Part shown: piece by piece, positions 27,367-36,719 of the stretch | Position numbering within the stretch: position 1 is the stretch's first letter | Layout of the letters: each line of letters opens with the position of its first letter | NCBI RefSeq assembly: GCF_900157385.1 | Contig: NZ_LT717700.1 | Span: 186,001 to 250,000 of the forward strand | DNA: 64,000 nt | Source of the DNA: Mycobacterium terramassiliense | GTDB lineage: Bacteria; Actinomycetota; Actinomycetes; Mycobacteriales; Mycobacteriaceae | Reading direction: 5' to 3' | Position numbers and translations under genes: made by a program | The notes under the pieces: model-generated | Database searches by the model: none | The model's input: only the letters and a program-made list of their open reading frames with translations | What the model was told of the DNA's origin: nothing

Positions 27367-29253
27367 ATGACTGACTACACCTGGCTGCTGGTGGCACTGC
27401 CATTGGCGGGTGCCGCGATCTTGTTGTTCGGGGGCAGGCGTACCGACGGGTGGGGCCACCTGCTGGGCTGCGCCACCGCGCTGGCGGCGTTCGGCGTCGG
27501 GCTGAGCCTGCTGACCGAGCTGCTCGGCCGCGGCGCGGACGACCGCGTCATCCACCAAAAGGTGTTCAGCTGGATTCCCGTCGGCCAACTGCAGGTGGAC
27601 CTCGGCCTGCAGATCGACCAGCTGTCGGTGTGTTTCGTGCTGCTCATCTCCGGGGTCGGGTCGCTGATCCACATCTATTCGATCGGCTACATGGCCGAAG
27701 ACCCGGACCGCCGACGGTTTTTCGGCTACCTCAACCTGTTCCTGGCCTCGATGCTGCTGCTGGTCGTCGCCGACAACTACGTGGTGCTCTACGTCGGCTG
27801 GGAGGGCGTCGGCCTGGCCTCCTACCTGCTCATCGGTTTCTGGTATCACAAGCCCACGGCGGCCACCGCGGCCAAGAAGGCGTTCGTGATGAACCGCGTC
27901 GGCGACGCCGGGCTCGCCCTCGGAATGTTCTTGATGTTCAGCACCTTCGGCACGCTGTCGTACGCCGGGGTGTTCGCCGGCGCGCCCGCCGCCGGCCGGG
28001 GCGCCTTGACCGCGATGGGATTGCTGCTGTTGCTGGGCGCCTGCGCCAAATCCGCGCAGGTTCCGCTGCAGGCCTGGTTGGGCGACGCGATGGAGGGCCC
28101 CACGCCGGTGTCCGCGCTGATCCACGCCGCCACCATGGTGACCGCCGGCGTGTACCTGATCGTGCGGTCCAATCCGCTCTACAACCTCTCGCCCGACGCG
28201 CAACTCGGCGTGGTCATCGTCGGCGCCGTCACCCTGCTGTTCGGGGCGTTCATCGGCTGCGCCAAGGACGACATCAAGCGCGCGCTGGCGGCCTCGACGA
28301 TGAGCCAGATCGGCTACATGGTGCTGGCCGCCGGCCTGGGCCCGGCCGGCTACGCCTTCGCGATCATGCACCTGCTCACCCACGGCTTCTTCAAGGCCGG
28401 CCTGTTCCTCGGCTCCGGCGCGGTGATCCACGCGATGCACGAGGAGCAGGACATGCGCCGCTACGGCGGACTGCGCAAGGCGCTGCCGGTCACCTTCGCC
28501 ACGTTCGGCCTGGGATACCTCGCGATCATCGGGGTGCCGCCGTTCGCGGGTTTCTTCTCCAAGGACAAGATCATCGAGGCGGCGCTGTCCTCCGGGGACA
28601 CCCGGGGCTACGTGCTCGGCGGGGCCGCGCTGCTGGGTGCCGGCGTCACCGCCTTCTACATGACCCGCGTCATGCTGATGACGTTCTTCGGTGAAAAGCG
28701 TTGGGCCCCGGGCAGCCATCCGCACGAGGCGCCGGCCGTGATGGCGTGGCCGATGATCCTGCTCGCCGTCGGCTCGGCGTTCTCCGGCTTGCTGCTGTGG
28801 TGGGGGGGCGCCCTGCAGCACTGGCTCGAACCCGTCGTCGGGGTGCGCGAAGAGGCCGCGCACGCCCTGCCGGCCTGGGTCACCACCGTCGTGGCGCTGG
28901 GTGTCGTCGCGATCGGCATCGCGGTGGCCTACCGGATGTACGCCACCGCACCGGTCCCCAGGGTCGCCCCGGTCCGCGTCTCGGCGCTCACGACCGCCGC
29001 GCGCGCCGACCTTTACGGCGATGCCTTCAATGAGGAGGTGTTCATGCGCCCTGGTGCGCAACTGACCGAAGCGCTGGTCGAAGTCGACAACGCGGGCGTC
29101 GACGGCTCGGTCAACGCGCTGGCGGCGCTGGTGAGCCGGACGTCAAACGGCCTGCGGCGCTTCCAAACCGGCTTCGCCCGCAACTACGCCCTGTCCATGC
29201 TGGCGGGCGCGGTGCTGGTCGTCGCGCTGATCCTGGCGGTGCGGGGATGGTGA
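27367..29253 (+). CDS. nuoL: NADH-quinone oxidoreductase subunit L
   Basis: 628 aa from ATG 27367, eleven bases after nuoK. Antiporter-like ND5 subunit with about 15 hydrophobic segments. Signatures: [18 protein letters not shown] with the key Glu, [20 protein letters not shown] with the pumping Lys/Asp region, and [14 protein letters not shown] long lateral helix and final anchor are at the C-terminus. An upstream in-frame extension over nuoK was rejected. Confidence 0.95.
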   Translation: MTDYTWLLVALPLAGAAILLFGGRRTDGWGHLLGCATALAAFGVGLSLLTELLGRGADDRVIHQKVFSWIPVGQLQVDLGLQIDQLSVCFVLLISGVGSLIHIYSIGYMAEDPDRRRFFGYLNLFLASMLLLVVADNYVVLYVGWEGVGLASYLLIGFWYHKPTAATAAKKAFVMNRVGDAGLALGMFLMFSTFGTLSYAGVFAGAPAAGRGALTAMGLLLLLGACAKSAQVPLQAWLGDAMEGPTPVSALIHAATMVTAGVYLIVRSNPLYNLSPDAQLGVVIVGAVTLLFGAFIGCAKDDIKRALAASTMSQIGYMVLAAGLGPAGYAFAIMHLLTHGFFKAGLFLGSGAVIHAMHEEQDMRRYGGLRKALPVTFATFGLGYLAIIGVPPFAGFFSKDKIIEAALSSGDTRGYVLGGAALLGAGVTAFYMTRVMLMTFFGEKRWAPGSHPHEAPAVMAWPMILLAVGSAFSGLLLWWGGALQHWLEPVVGVREEAAHALPAWVTTVVALGVVAIGIAVAYRMYATAPVPRVAPVRVSALTTAARADLYGDAFNEEVFMRPGAQLTEALVEVDNAGVDGSVNALAALVSRTSNGLRRFQTGFARNYALSMLAGAVLVVALILAVRGW

Positions 29254-30839
29254 GCTCGCACGTTCCGTGGCTGAGCGTCCTGTGGCTGCTGCCGCTGGCG
29301 GGCTCGTTGCTGATCATCGTGCTGCCCCCCGGGCTGCGACAACTGGCCAAGTGGACCGGCCTGGTCGTCGGCCTGCTGACGCTGGCGGTAGCGATCGCCG
29401 TCACGGTCGGCTTCAAGACCGGCGGCCCCACCTATCAATTCGTGGAAAGCCACAAGTGGATCCCGGCGTTCGGCGCGGGTTACTCCCTGGGCGTCGACGG
29501 CATCGCCGTTGTGCTGGTGCTGCTGACCGCGGTGCTGATTCCACTGCTGCAGGTGGCCGGATGGAACGACGGCGGGCAGCGCACCCAGGAAAATACCCGT
29601 AGCGTGCACGCCTACGTCGCGCTGACGCTGGCCATCGAATCCATGGTGCTGGTCTCGGTGGTCGCGCTGGACGTGTTGCTGTTCTACGTGTTCTTCGAGG
29701 CCATGCTGGTGCCGATGTATTTCCTGATCGGCGGCTTCGGCGGCGGCCCGGGCAGGTCGCGCGCGGCGGTGAAGTTCTTGCTGTACAACCTGTTCGGCGG
29801 CCTGATCATGCTGGCGGCCGTCATCGGGCTCTACGTGGTGACCGCGCAGCACGGTGCGGGCACGTTCGACTTCCGCGACATCGTCGCCGGTGTCGCGTCG
29901 GGCCGCTACGGCGCCGACCCCGCGGTGTTCAAGGCGCTGTTCCTCGGCTTCATGTTCGCCTTCGCGATCAAGGCGCCGCTGTGGCCGTTCCACCGCTGGC
30001 TGCCCGACGCCGCCGTCGAGGCCACGCCGGCGACCGCGGTGCTGATGATGGCGGTGATGGACAAGGTCGGCACCTTCGGCATGCTGCGCTACTGCCTGCA
30101 GCTGTTCCCGGGCGCCTCAACGTATTTCCGTCCGCTGATCATCGTGCTGGCCGTGATCGGGGTGATCTACGGCGCGGTCGTGGCGATCGGCCAGGCCGAC
30201 ATCATGCGCCTGATCGCCTACACCTCCATCTCCCACTTCGGGTTCATCATCCTGGGCATCTTCGTGATGACCACCCAAGGACAGAGCGGGTCGACGCTGT
30301 ACATGCTCAACCACGGCCTGTCCACCGCGGCGGTGTTCCTGATCGCGGGCTTCCTGATATCCCGGCACGGCAGCCGGGCGATCGCCGACTACGGCGGCGT
30401 GCAGAAGGTGGCACCCATCTTGGCGGGCACCTTCCTGGTGTCGGCGATGGCCACCCTGTCGCTGCCCGGCCTGGCGCCGTTCATCAGCGAATTCCTGGTC
30501 CTGCTGGGCACTTTCAACCGGTACTGGCTGGCGGCGGCGTTCGGCGTCACCGCACTGGTCCTCTCGGCGATCTACATGCTGTGGCTCTACCAGCGGGTGA
30601 TGACCGGGCCGGTGGCCGCCGGCAACGAACGCATCGGCGACCTGAAGGCGCGCGAGCTGATCGTCGTGGCCCCGCTGATCGCGTTGTTGCTCGTGCTCGG
30701 CGTCTACCCCAAGCCGGTGCTGGACCTGATCAATCCCGCCGTCGAAAACACGATGACCACCATCGGCCAGCATGACCCGGCACCGAGCGTGCCACCCGGT
30801 ACTGGCGTGCCCCGGACAGCCGAAGGACCGCACCGATGA
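29247..30839 (+). CDS. nuoM: NADH-quinone oxidoreductase subunit M
   Basis: 530 aa, about 14 membrane helices, ND4 antiporter-like subunit. Conserved [19 protein letters not shown] with the key Glu, [19 protein letters not shown] with Lys, and [18 protein letters not shown]. It starts inside the last codons of nuoL and its stop overlaps nuoN. Confidence 0.95.
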   Translation: MVSSHVPWLSVLWLLPLAGSLLIIVLPPGLRQLAKWTGLVVGLLTLAVAIAVTVGFKTGGPTYQFVESHKWIPAFGAGYSLGVDGIAVVLVLLTAVLIPLLQVAGWNDGGQRTQENTRSVHAYVALTLAIESMVLVSVVALDVLLFYVFFEAMLVPMYFLIGGFGGGPGRSRAAVKFLLYNLFGGLIMLAAVIGLYVVTAQHGAGTFDFRDIVAGVASGRYGADPAVFKALFLGFMFAFAIKAPLWPFHRWLPDAAVEATPATAVLMMAVMDKVGTFGMLRYCLQLFPGASTYFRPLIIVLAVIGVIYGAVVAIGQADIMRLIAYTSISHFGFIILGIFVMTTQGQSGSTLYMLNHGLSTAAVFLIAGFLISRHGSRAIADYGGVQKVAPILAGTFLVSAMATLSLPGLAPFISEFLVLLGTFNRYWLAAAFGVTALVLSAIYMLWLYQRVMTGPVAAGNERIGDLKARELIVVAPLIALLLVLGVYPKPVLDLINPAVENTMTTIGQHDPAPSVPPGTGVPRTAEGPHR

Positions 30840-32416
30840 CCCTTCCCACCCCCAGCGTCGAGTACTTCCTGCTCTGCCCGATGCTCATCGTCTTCGGCGC
30901 CGCCATCGCCGGGGTGCTCGTGGAAGCGTTTGCGCCCAGGCGGATTCGCTACGCCACCCAGGTGACACTGACCCTCGCCGGCCTGATCGCGGCGTTCATC
31001 GCGGACGTGGAGGTCGCCGAGTCGATCCCGGCGTCGGGTCGCGCCGCGGTGCTGGGCACGGTGGCCATCGACCGGCCGACGCTGTACCTGCAGGGCACCG
31101 TCCTGCTGGTCGCCGTCCTGGCGGTGATCTTCATCGCCGAACGGACGCAGGCCAGGGCCGATGCCAAAGTGGCCGTCGCCGCCGGTTCGGCCGGGTTGGA
31201 TTCCTTCACGCCGCAGGCCTCCGCGGTCCCCGGCAGCGACGCCGAGCGCGAGGCGGAGCGGGCCGGGGCCGCGCAGACCGAGCTCTTCCCGCTGCTGCTG
31301 CTGTCGGTCGGCGGCATGATGGTCTTCCCCGCCTCCAACGACCTGCTGACGATGTTCGTCGCGCTGGAGGTCCTGTCGCTGCCCCTGTACCTGATGTGCG
31401 GGCTGGCCCGTCATCGCCGCCTGCTGTCCCAGGAAGCGGCGATGAAGTACTTCCTGCTGGGCGCGTTCTCCTCGGCCTTCTTCCTCTACGGCGTCGCGTT
31501 GCTGTACGGCGCGACCGGCACGCTGCTGCTCTCCGGGATCCGGGACGCCCTTGCCGCACATGGTGATAGCTCGATGGCGTTGATCGGCGTCGCGCTGCTG
31601 TCGGTCGGGCTGCTCTTCAAGGTGGGCGCGGTGCCGTTCCACTCCTGGATTCCCGACGTCTACCAGGGCGCACCGACCCCGATCACCGGGTTCATGGCGG
31701 CGGCCACCAAGGTGGCGGCGTTCGGCGCGCTGCTGCGGGTGGTCTACGTGGCGCTGCCGCCGCTGCACGATCAATGGCGTCCGGTGCTGTGGACGATTGC
31801 GATCCTGACGATGGCGGTGGGCACCATCACGGCCGTCAACCAGACCGACGTCAAGCGGATGCTGGCCTATTCGTCGGTCGCGCACGTGGGTTTCATCCTC
31901 ACCGGCGTCATCGCCGATAACGCGGCGGGCCTGTCGGCCACGTTGTTCTATCTGGTCGCCTACAGCTTCAGCACGGTGGGCGCGTTCGCCATCGTGAGCC
32001 TGATTCGCAGTGCCGACGGCGTCGAGGACGCCACGCTGGCGCACTGGGCCGGGCTCGGGCAGCGCTCCCCCATTGTGGGCGTGATGTTTTCGATGTTCCT
32101 GCTGGCGTTTGCCGGCATCCCGCTGACGAGCGGCTTTGTCAGCAAGCTCGCGGTGTTCAAGGCCGCCGCCCAGGGCGGCGCGGTGCCGCTGGTCATCGCC
32201 GGCGTCGTCGCCAGCGGCGTCGCCGCGTACTTTTACGTGCGGGTCATCGTCTCGATGTTCTTCACCGAGGCGACCGACGACACCCCACACGTGGTGGCGC
32301 CGGGCATCCTGAGCAAGGCCGCGATCGCCGTATGCGCCTTAATCACGGTGCTTTTGGGGATCTTCCCGCAGCCGCTACTCGACCTCGCCGATCAGGCGGC
32401 CCAGCTGCTGCACTGA
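30836..32416 (+). CDS. nuoN: NADH-quinone oxidoreductase subunit N
   Basis: 526 aa, about 14 membrane helices, ND2 antiporter-like subunit. Conserved FVALEVLSLPLYLMCGLARH, AVPFHSWIPDVYQGAPTPIT and MLAYSSVAHVGFIL. A variable soluble loop of about 40 residues lies near residue 120. Last gene of the operon; the convergent gene's stop is only 14 bases away. Confidence 0.95.
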   Translation: MTLPTPSVEYFLLCPMLIVFGAAIAGVLVEAFAPRRIRYATQVTLTLAGLIAAFIADVEVAESIPASGRAAVLGTVAIDRPTLYLQGTVLLVAVLAVIFIAERTQARADAKVAVAAGSAGLDSFTPQASAVPGSDAEREAERAGAAQTELFPLLLLSVGGMMVFPASNDLLTMFVALEVLSLPLYLMCGLARHRRLLSQEAAMKYFLLGAFSSAFFLYGVALLYGATGTLLLSGIRDALAAHGDSSMALIGVALLSVGLLFKVGAVPFHSWIPDVYQGAPTPITGFMAAATKVAAFGALLRVVYVALPPLHDQWRPVLWTIAILTMAVGTITAVNQTDVKRMLAYSSVAHVGFILTGVIADNAAGLSATLFYLVAYSFSTVGAFAIVSLIRSADGVEDATLAHWAGLGQRSPIVGVMFSMFLLAFAGIPLTSGFVSKLAVFKAAAQGGAVPLVIAGVVASGVAAYFYVRVIVSMFFTEATDDTPHVVAPGILSKAAIAVCALITVLLGIFPQPLLDLADQAAQLLH

Positions 32417-32430
32417 ATGCCAGCGCTGCG

Positions 32431-32877
32431 TCAACTCACGAACGGGCGCGTCGCCAGGACGTAGATCGCCAGCACCCCCAGCGGCGCGGCCAGCGGCAAC
32501 CACGGCAGCTGCAGCGGGAACGCGGCCGCCACCAGCCCCGCGCACGTAAAGCCAACGGCCGCAATCACCGTCGGCCAACTCCACGTCACCGCGCCGGGCG
32601 TCGCCGCCGCATGGCGGCAGACCAGGTAGGCGACGGCGCTCAGCCCGGACCAGGCGGCGAACACAAGCGCCGGATCCGACGCCACAATCGTTGCCACCGA
32701 CAGCAACACGGCAATCGTCGCCGCCGGGCGCACGGCCACTCCGGCGCCCACCGCCGCCAGGGCCGCCGCCGCCGCGACGAGCGCCGCTCCGTGGGAGCCA
32801 GCGGCGGCCAGCCCCACCATGAGCACGCCGAAAACGGTCGAGATGGCCAAAAGGGCCGAACGCGGGATCGACGTCAT
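32431..32877 (-). CDS. integral membrane protein ending the MoxR/DUF58 operon (Rv3162c-like)
   Basis: 148 aa, almost wholly hydrophobic with four to six predicted membrane segments in Ala/Val/Leu-rich sequence and few charges. No motif assigns a function. Its start lies seven bases after the stop of the DUF58 gene on the same strand, so it is the last gene of the five-gene operon and probably a membrane partner of those proteins. It is convergent with nuoN. Confidence 0.78.
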   Translation of the reverse strand: MTSIPRSALLAISTVFGVLMVGLAAAGSHGAALVAAAAALAAVGAGVAVRPAATIAVLLSVATIVASDPALVFAAWSGLSAVAYLVCRHAAATPGAVTWSWPTVIAAVGFTCAGLVAAAFPLQLPWLPLAAPLGVLAIYVLATRPFVS

Positions 32878-32884
32878 GCCACCG

Positions 32885-34153
32885 CTATCCCCTCAGCCGT
32901 CCACGCAGGCGGTGCCGGCGATCCGGCAGCACACCCATCGACTGATCCAGTGTGCTGTCTCCCCGCCAACCCACGATGTCCACGCCGACGGTCGCCATGT
33001 CCCGATACATCGCGGAACGCTGCAGCGCCCACATCCGGTCGATCAGCGGGTCCTGCTGGGCTTCGAAGGGTGAGCTGTCGAGGATGTCGACGGCGATTAC
33101 GACATGGCCGCGCTTACGCAGGTCGATCAACGCCAGCGCGAATTCCGTGTCGAGCAGCGTGGAAAACGCGATCACGATGGCGCCCACCGGAACGGCCGCG
33201 CGCGGCGCCAGTGTGCCCGTGGTGTTTTCGAATTGGTCGCCGGCGGCCAGCACGGTGTCGAGCACGCGGTAGAACTGGCGCTGTCCGATGTCGGCGCCGA
33301 GCCAGCGCGGGCGGTTGCCGCCAAGCGCGACGATGCCTGCACGGTCACCGTGCCGCAACGCCGTCTGCACCACCTGCGCCGCGCCGCGCACGACCCGCTC
33401 GGTGGCCTCGGTCGCCGGGCCCGCCGGCTGCCGATACGTGTCGATCAGCACCACCACGTCGGCGGCGCGGTCGGTCAAGCGCTGCGTCACGTGCAACTGG
33501 CGGCGGCGCGCGCTCACCGGCCAGTTCACCGCCCGCAGCTGGTCGCCGGGCACGTAGGGGCGAATGTCCGCGTACTCGACGCCCGGCCCGATGTGCCGGG
33601 TCAGATGGGCGCCCAGCCGATCGAGCAACTCCGTCTGCGGGATCGGCGTCGACTGCGGAGGAGTCAGCGGGAACACGAGTATATCGGCGGCGTCGACGGT
33701 GGCCGTCCCCGTCAGCAGCCCGCCGCGCGCGAGGACCTCGATGCGGGCCCGCACCGGATAGCGGCCCCAGCGTTGTGCGGTCGCCGCAACCGCTTTCGCG
33801 TGGCGGGTATCCGACTCGACCGCCTCGAGCTCCATGCCGGCGACCGGCGACACCGTGAGTGCCACCGCCGCTTCCCCGGAAGGCGCGTTTTCCTGGGTCA
33901 CCCAGACTTTGAGCCGCGCCCGCTCGGTTTCGAAGCACCGCTGCGAATCGGGCTCCCCGTGCACCCGAATCTTCGGCGCCGGGCGTTGCCAGCTGATCGA
34001 ACACAGCACGCCGAGCAGCGGAGCCGCGAAGGCGATCAGCTGCCAGCGCGCCCCGATCACGGCGGCGGCCAGCGCGACCCCGGCGCACGTCGCCATCGCT
34101 CGGGTCAACGGCGATGCGCGCCAGACGAACTCGACTTCGCGGCTTTGGATCAC
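32885..34153 (-). CDS. DUF58 protein with vWA-like domain (Rv3163c-like)
   Basis: 422 aa. Two N-terminal hydrophobic segments (about residues 14-50) precede a periplasm-facing or cytosolic beta domain. The DUF58 motif follows in GVEYADIRPYVPGDQLRAVNWPVSARR at about residues 196-222, and then a von Willebrand A-like fold beginning VVVLIDTYRQPAG. DUF58 proteins work with MoxR AAA+ ATPases, here encoded seven bases upstream, probably in assembly or cofactor insertion of partner proteins. The partner is unknown. Confidence 0.85.
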   Translation of the reverse strand: MIQSREVEFVWRASPLTRAMATCAGVALAAAVIGARWQLIAFAAPLLGVLCSISWQRPAPKIRVHGEPDSQRCFETERARLKVWVTQENAPSGEAAVALTVSPVAGMELEAVESDTRHAKAVAATAQRWGRYPVRARIEVLARGGLLTGTATVDAADILVFPLTPPQSTPIPQTELLDRLGAHLTRHIGPGVEYADIRPYVPGDQLRAVNWPVSARRRQLHVTQRLTDRAADVVVLIDTYRQPAGPATEATERVVRGAAQVVQTALRHGDRAGIVALGGNRPRWLGADIGQRQFYRVLDTVLAAGDQFENTTGTLAPRAAVPVGAIVIAFSTLLDTEFALALIDLRKRGHVVIAVDILDSSPFEAQQDPLIDRMWALQRSAMYRDMATVGVDIVGWRGDSTLDQSMGVLPDRRHRLRGRLRG

Positions 34154-34160
34154 ACCGGTC

Positions 34161-35138
34161 TCATCCGGTCCCCCCGTGCCCCCCGCTGGTTCGAGGCACC
34201 GGCAAACGGCGTAGCAATTCCCCGACGACGTCGGCGCCCTGGATCTTGCGCACCCACATCTCCGGGCGCAGGGTGATCCGGTGCGCCACGGCCGCCACGG
34301 CGAGCGCCTTGACGTCCTCGGGGATCACGTAGTCGCGACCGAGCAACAGCGCGCGGGCGCGCGCGAGTTGGACGAGGTCGAGTTCCGCCCGCGGGCTGGC
34401 GCCCACCGCGACCTGCGGATGGTGCCGGGTCGCGGTGGCCAGCGACACGACATAGTGCAGGACGTCCTCGTGCACGGTCACCTGCTCGACAGACTCGCGC
34501 ATCGCCAGCAGGTCGTTGGCGTCCACCACCTGACCGACCGTGGGCTCGGCCGAACCCCGTTCGAGGCGCCGGCGCAGCATCGAGGTCTCGTCGCGCTCGG
34601 AGAGGTAGCGAAGTTCCAACCGGATCGCGAATCGGTCCAGCTGCGCCTCGGGTAACGGATACGTACCCTCGTACTCGATCGGGTTGTCGGTCGCCAGGAC
34701 GATGAAAGGCGTTGGCAACCTGTGGGTTTCGCCGTCGATGCTCACCTGGCCCTCGGCCATCGCCTCCAGCAGCGCCGCCTGCGTCTTCGGTGGCGTGCGG
34801 TTGATCTCGTCGGCGAGCAACAGGTTGGTGAAGATGGGTCCGGCCCGGAAGGCGAAATGGCCCGACTGCATGTCGTAGATCGTCGAGCCGAGCAGGTCCG
34901 CGGGCAGCAGGTCGGGCGTGAACTGCACCCGGGTGAATCGCAGCCCCAGCGCGGCCGCGAAGGATCGGGCGATCAGCGTCTTGCCGAGGCCGGGCAGGTC
35001 TTCGATGAGCACGTGGCCGCGCGCGAGGACGGCGATCAGGATCAGCGTTAGCGCCGAGCGCTTCCCGACCACCACACGTTCGATCTCGTCGAGCACCGCC
35101 TCACACTGTGCGGTGGTTGTCGCGGCCGGCAGTGTCAT
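34161..35138 (-). CDS. moxR3: MoxR-family AAA+ ATPase (MoxR3)
   Basis: 325 aa. AAA+ elements: Walker A in IEDLPGLGKTLIARSF (about residues 46-61), Walker B LLLADEINRTPPKTQAALLEAMAEG, sensor 1 VLATDNPIEYEGTYPLPEAQLDRF and the C-terminal lid PRAELDLVQLARARALLLGRDY. MoxR ATPases are cytosolic chaperone-like enzymes acting with DUF58/vWA proteins. By order (Rv3164c) this is MoxR3. Start overlaps the stop of the upstream gene by four bases. Confidence 0.92.
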   Translation of the reverse strand: MTLPAATTTAQCEAVLDEIERVVVGKRSALTLILIAVLARGHVLIEDLPGLGKTLIARSFAAALGLRFTRVQFTPDLLPADLLGSTIYDMQSGHFAFRAGPIFTNLLLADEINRTPPKTQAALLEAMAEGQVSIDGETHRLPTPFIVLATDNPIEYEGTYPLPEAQLDRFAIRLELRYLSERDETSMLRRRLERGSAEPTVGQVVDANDLLAMRESVEQVTVHEDVLHYVVSLATATRHHPQVAVGASPRAELDLVQLARARALLLGRDYVIPEDVKALAVAAVAHRITLRPEMWVRKIQGADVVGELLRRLPVPRTSGGHGGTG

Positions 35139-35617
35139 ATTTGCTCCAACTTTCGCAGAATCTCTTCCAGCGCCGCGCGGCCCGGACCCGGGCGGTGGTC
35201 ACCGGTGCGCGTGACGTTGTTGGGATTGACCCATTCCCACAGTTCGGCGCCGAACAGCATCCGGCCGGTCGCGTGATACGCCATGGCATCCTTGGATTGC
35301 TTTTGCCCCGTTGTCATTTCGTACCGCCGCGCGAGCATGGGGCGCAGGTGGCGATCCCAGTCGGCGCGCGTGGAGTCCGACCACCGGATCGTCGTCTCGG
35401 TGGTGGCGAGCCAGCGGCGCAACGAGTCCCCGAGGTCGTCGTAGTCCGACTCGGCCGCCGGTTCGTTGCCGCGCCCCAGGTAGCGACGGACGTTGAGCAG
35501 CACCAGGGCCAGGGCGACGCCCGCGGCCGCCAGCAGGAACCGGCGACCGTGCAGTATCAACGCCAACAGCTCTATCCCCACGACCAGGCAAACACCCAGG
35601 GCTAGCAGTCTTTTCAT
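35135..35617 (-). CDS. membrane-anchored conserved protein of the moxR3 operon (Rv3165c-like)
   Basis: 160 aa. Two hydrophobic segments at residues 4-43, then a soluble helical domain (DSTRADWDRHLRPMLARRYEM, YHATGRMLFGAELWEWVNP). The WD-x-H-LRP-LARR pattern is common in small proteins encoded beside moxR genes in actinobacteria. Function unknown; translationally coupled on both sides (ATGA overlaps). Confidence 0.8.
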   Translation of the reverse strand: MKRLLALGVCLVVGIELLALILHGRRFLLAAAGVALALVLLNVRRYLGRGNEPAAESDYDDLGDSLRRWLATTETTIRWSDSTRADWDRHLRPMLARRYEMTTGQKQSKDAMAYHATGRMLFGAELWEWVNPNNVTRTGDHRPGPGRAALEEILRKLEQI

Positions 35618-36606
35618 ACCGGACTCCGCAATTCCGCGAGGACCAGCCGCAGGACGTTCACCGCCACCTCACGATGTTCCTCGTTCATCACGTGCGGGCT
35701 GAAACGCGCCTCTTCGAACAGATTCACCAGCTGCTCCGCGTTGTCGGCCTGCAGCGCGTGGTGCTCGACGGCGCGGACGAGGACCTCGGTGGGCGTATCG
35801 AAGTCCTGAGGGGCGGCGCCCGGCACGTTGGCCAGCTCCCGCTCCATCGCGGCATAGCAGGCGATGATCGCCTGCCGAGGTTCCCGGCTGAGGTCGCCGA
35901 TCTCGGCCAGTCCGACCTCGGCCGCGCGGGCCAGCGATTCCGAACGCGGCGCGGGCGCCGGGGATTCGACGTGGCCGTCGGCGCTCGTGGCCGGCGTTGC
36001 CGCGCGCCAGCGCCGTCGCGCCAAGATCACCGAGCCGGCGACGATCACCAGCATCATCGGGATCGCGCCGGCCAGCAAAACCCCGAACATATCCCCGGCG
36101 CTGTTCGGCGGGTGTTGCTGTTGCTCTGGCGGGGGGCCGCCGGGGATATGTTCGGGGTTTTGCGGGTCGACGCGGTGCGGCACCAGATAGTGGACCAACA
36201 ACGTCGCGATCAGCAGCCACGCCGCGATCAGCGCGAGCCCGATCAATATCACCCGCCAGCTCGGGCGGCCCTTGCCGGTGCCGAGCATGTCGGACAGATC
36301 TTCCTGCTTGGGTGCCACCGCACGCGGATCGCGCAACCGCGCGATGACGGCGATCGTCAGCAGCGCGAGGGTGGCACTGAGGGCCACGATGACGAACAGC
36401 AGGGCCGCCCGACCGCCGCCCGGCTCCGTGCGCACCGCATGGCCCTGAGCCGGGAGGTATCCGCGCAGGGCGGCGGCGGCAAAGATCATCAGCACGATCA
36501 GCGCGACGACGCGCCCCGTCGGCTTGTCAATACCGGGCTTGATAACGGGCATGGGCACACCACTCGACCGGTTGCCTGCCGCCGTTGCGGCACTGGCTTT
36601 CTTCAT
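35614..36606 (-). CDS. membrane protein with DUF4129-type C-terminus, first gene of the moxR3 operon (Rv3166c-like)
   Basis: 330 aa from ATG 36606; ATG 36552 is a plausible later start with no better ribosome site. Three membrane segments (about residues 33-55, 70-95, 125-145) and a fourth near 185-205 precede a cytosolic C-terminal helical domain (QAIIACYAAMERELAN, VLVRAVEHH, NLFEEARFSPHVM) of the DUF4129 type found next to MoxR. The Pro/Gln-rich loop (QNPEHIPGGPPPEQQQHPP) and the next helix are encoded by the arms of a perfect 26-bp inverted repeat at 36075-36163. Confidence 0.8.
   Translation of the reverse strand: MKKASAATAAGNRSSGVPMPVIKPGIDKPTGRVVALIVLMIFAAAALRGYLPAQGHAVRTEPGGGRAALLFVIVALSATLALLTIAVIARLRDPRAVAPKQEDLSDMLGTGKGRPSWRVILIGLALIAAWLLIATLLVHYLVPHRVDPQNPEHIPGGPPPEQQQHPPNSAGDMFGVLLAGAIPMMLVIVAGSVILARRRWRAATPATSADGHVESPAPAPRSESLARAAEVGLAEIGDLSREPRQAIIACYAAMERELANVPGAAPQDFDTPTEVLVRAVEHHALQADNAEQLVNLFEEARFSPHVMNEEHREVAVNVLRLVLAELRSPV
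36075..36163. repeat. 26-bp perfect inverted repeat inside a coding sequence
   Basis: Arm 1 is 36075-36100 and arm 2 is 36138-36163; the second is the exact reverse complement of the first (shared core CCCCGAACATATCCCC), with a 37-base spacer. Both arms are coding in the membrane-protein gene: arm 2 encodes QNPEHIPGG, arm 1 encodes AGDMFGVLLA. The mRNA could fold into a very stable hairpin. Confidence 0.93.
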
Positions 36607-36630
36607 ACTTGCACACGCCGGCACGCGGGC

Positions 36631-36657
36631 TTATCCACAGTTGGCGTTTTGTCCACG
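36631..36657 (+). promoter_or_regulatory. two DnaA-box-like motifs upstream of the DUF222/HNH gene
   Basis: TTATCCACA at 36631-36639 is a perfect classical DnaA box, and TTGTCCACG at 36649-36657 is one mismatch from the mycobacterial form TTGTCCACA. They are on the same strand, 18 bases apart, 63-81 bases before the ATG of the 13E12-type gene. Whether DnaA binds here is not shown by sequence. Confidence 0.5.
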
Positions 36658-36719
36658 GGTGGCGGGCGGCTTGGTTTCGGCGTCGGGGTTTTGACGGGGC
36701 GGGTTTTTAGCGTGGCGGC

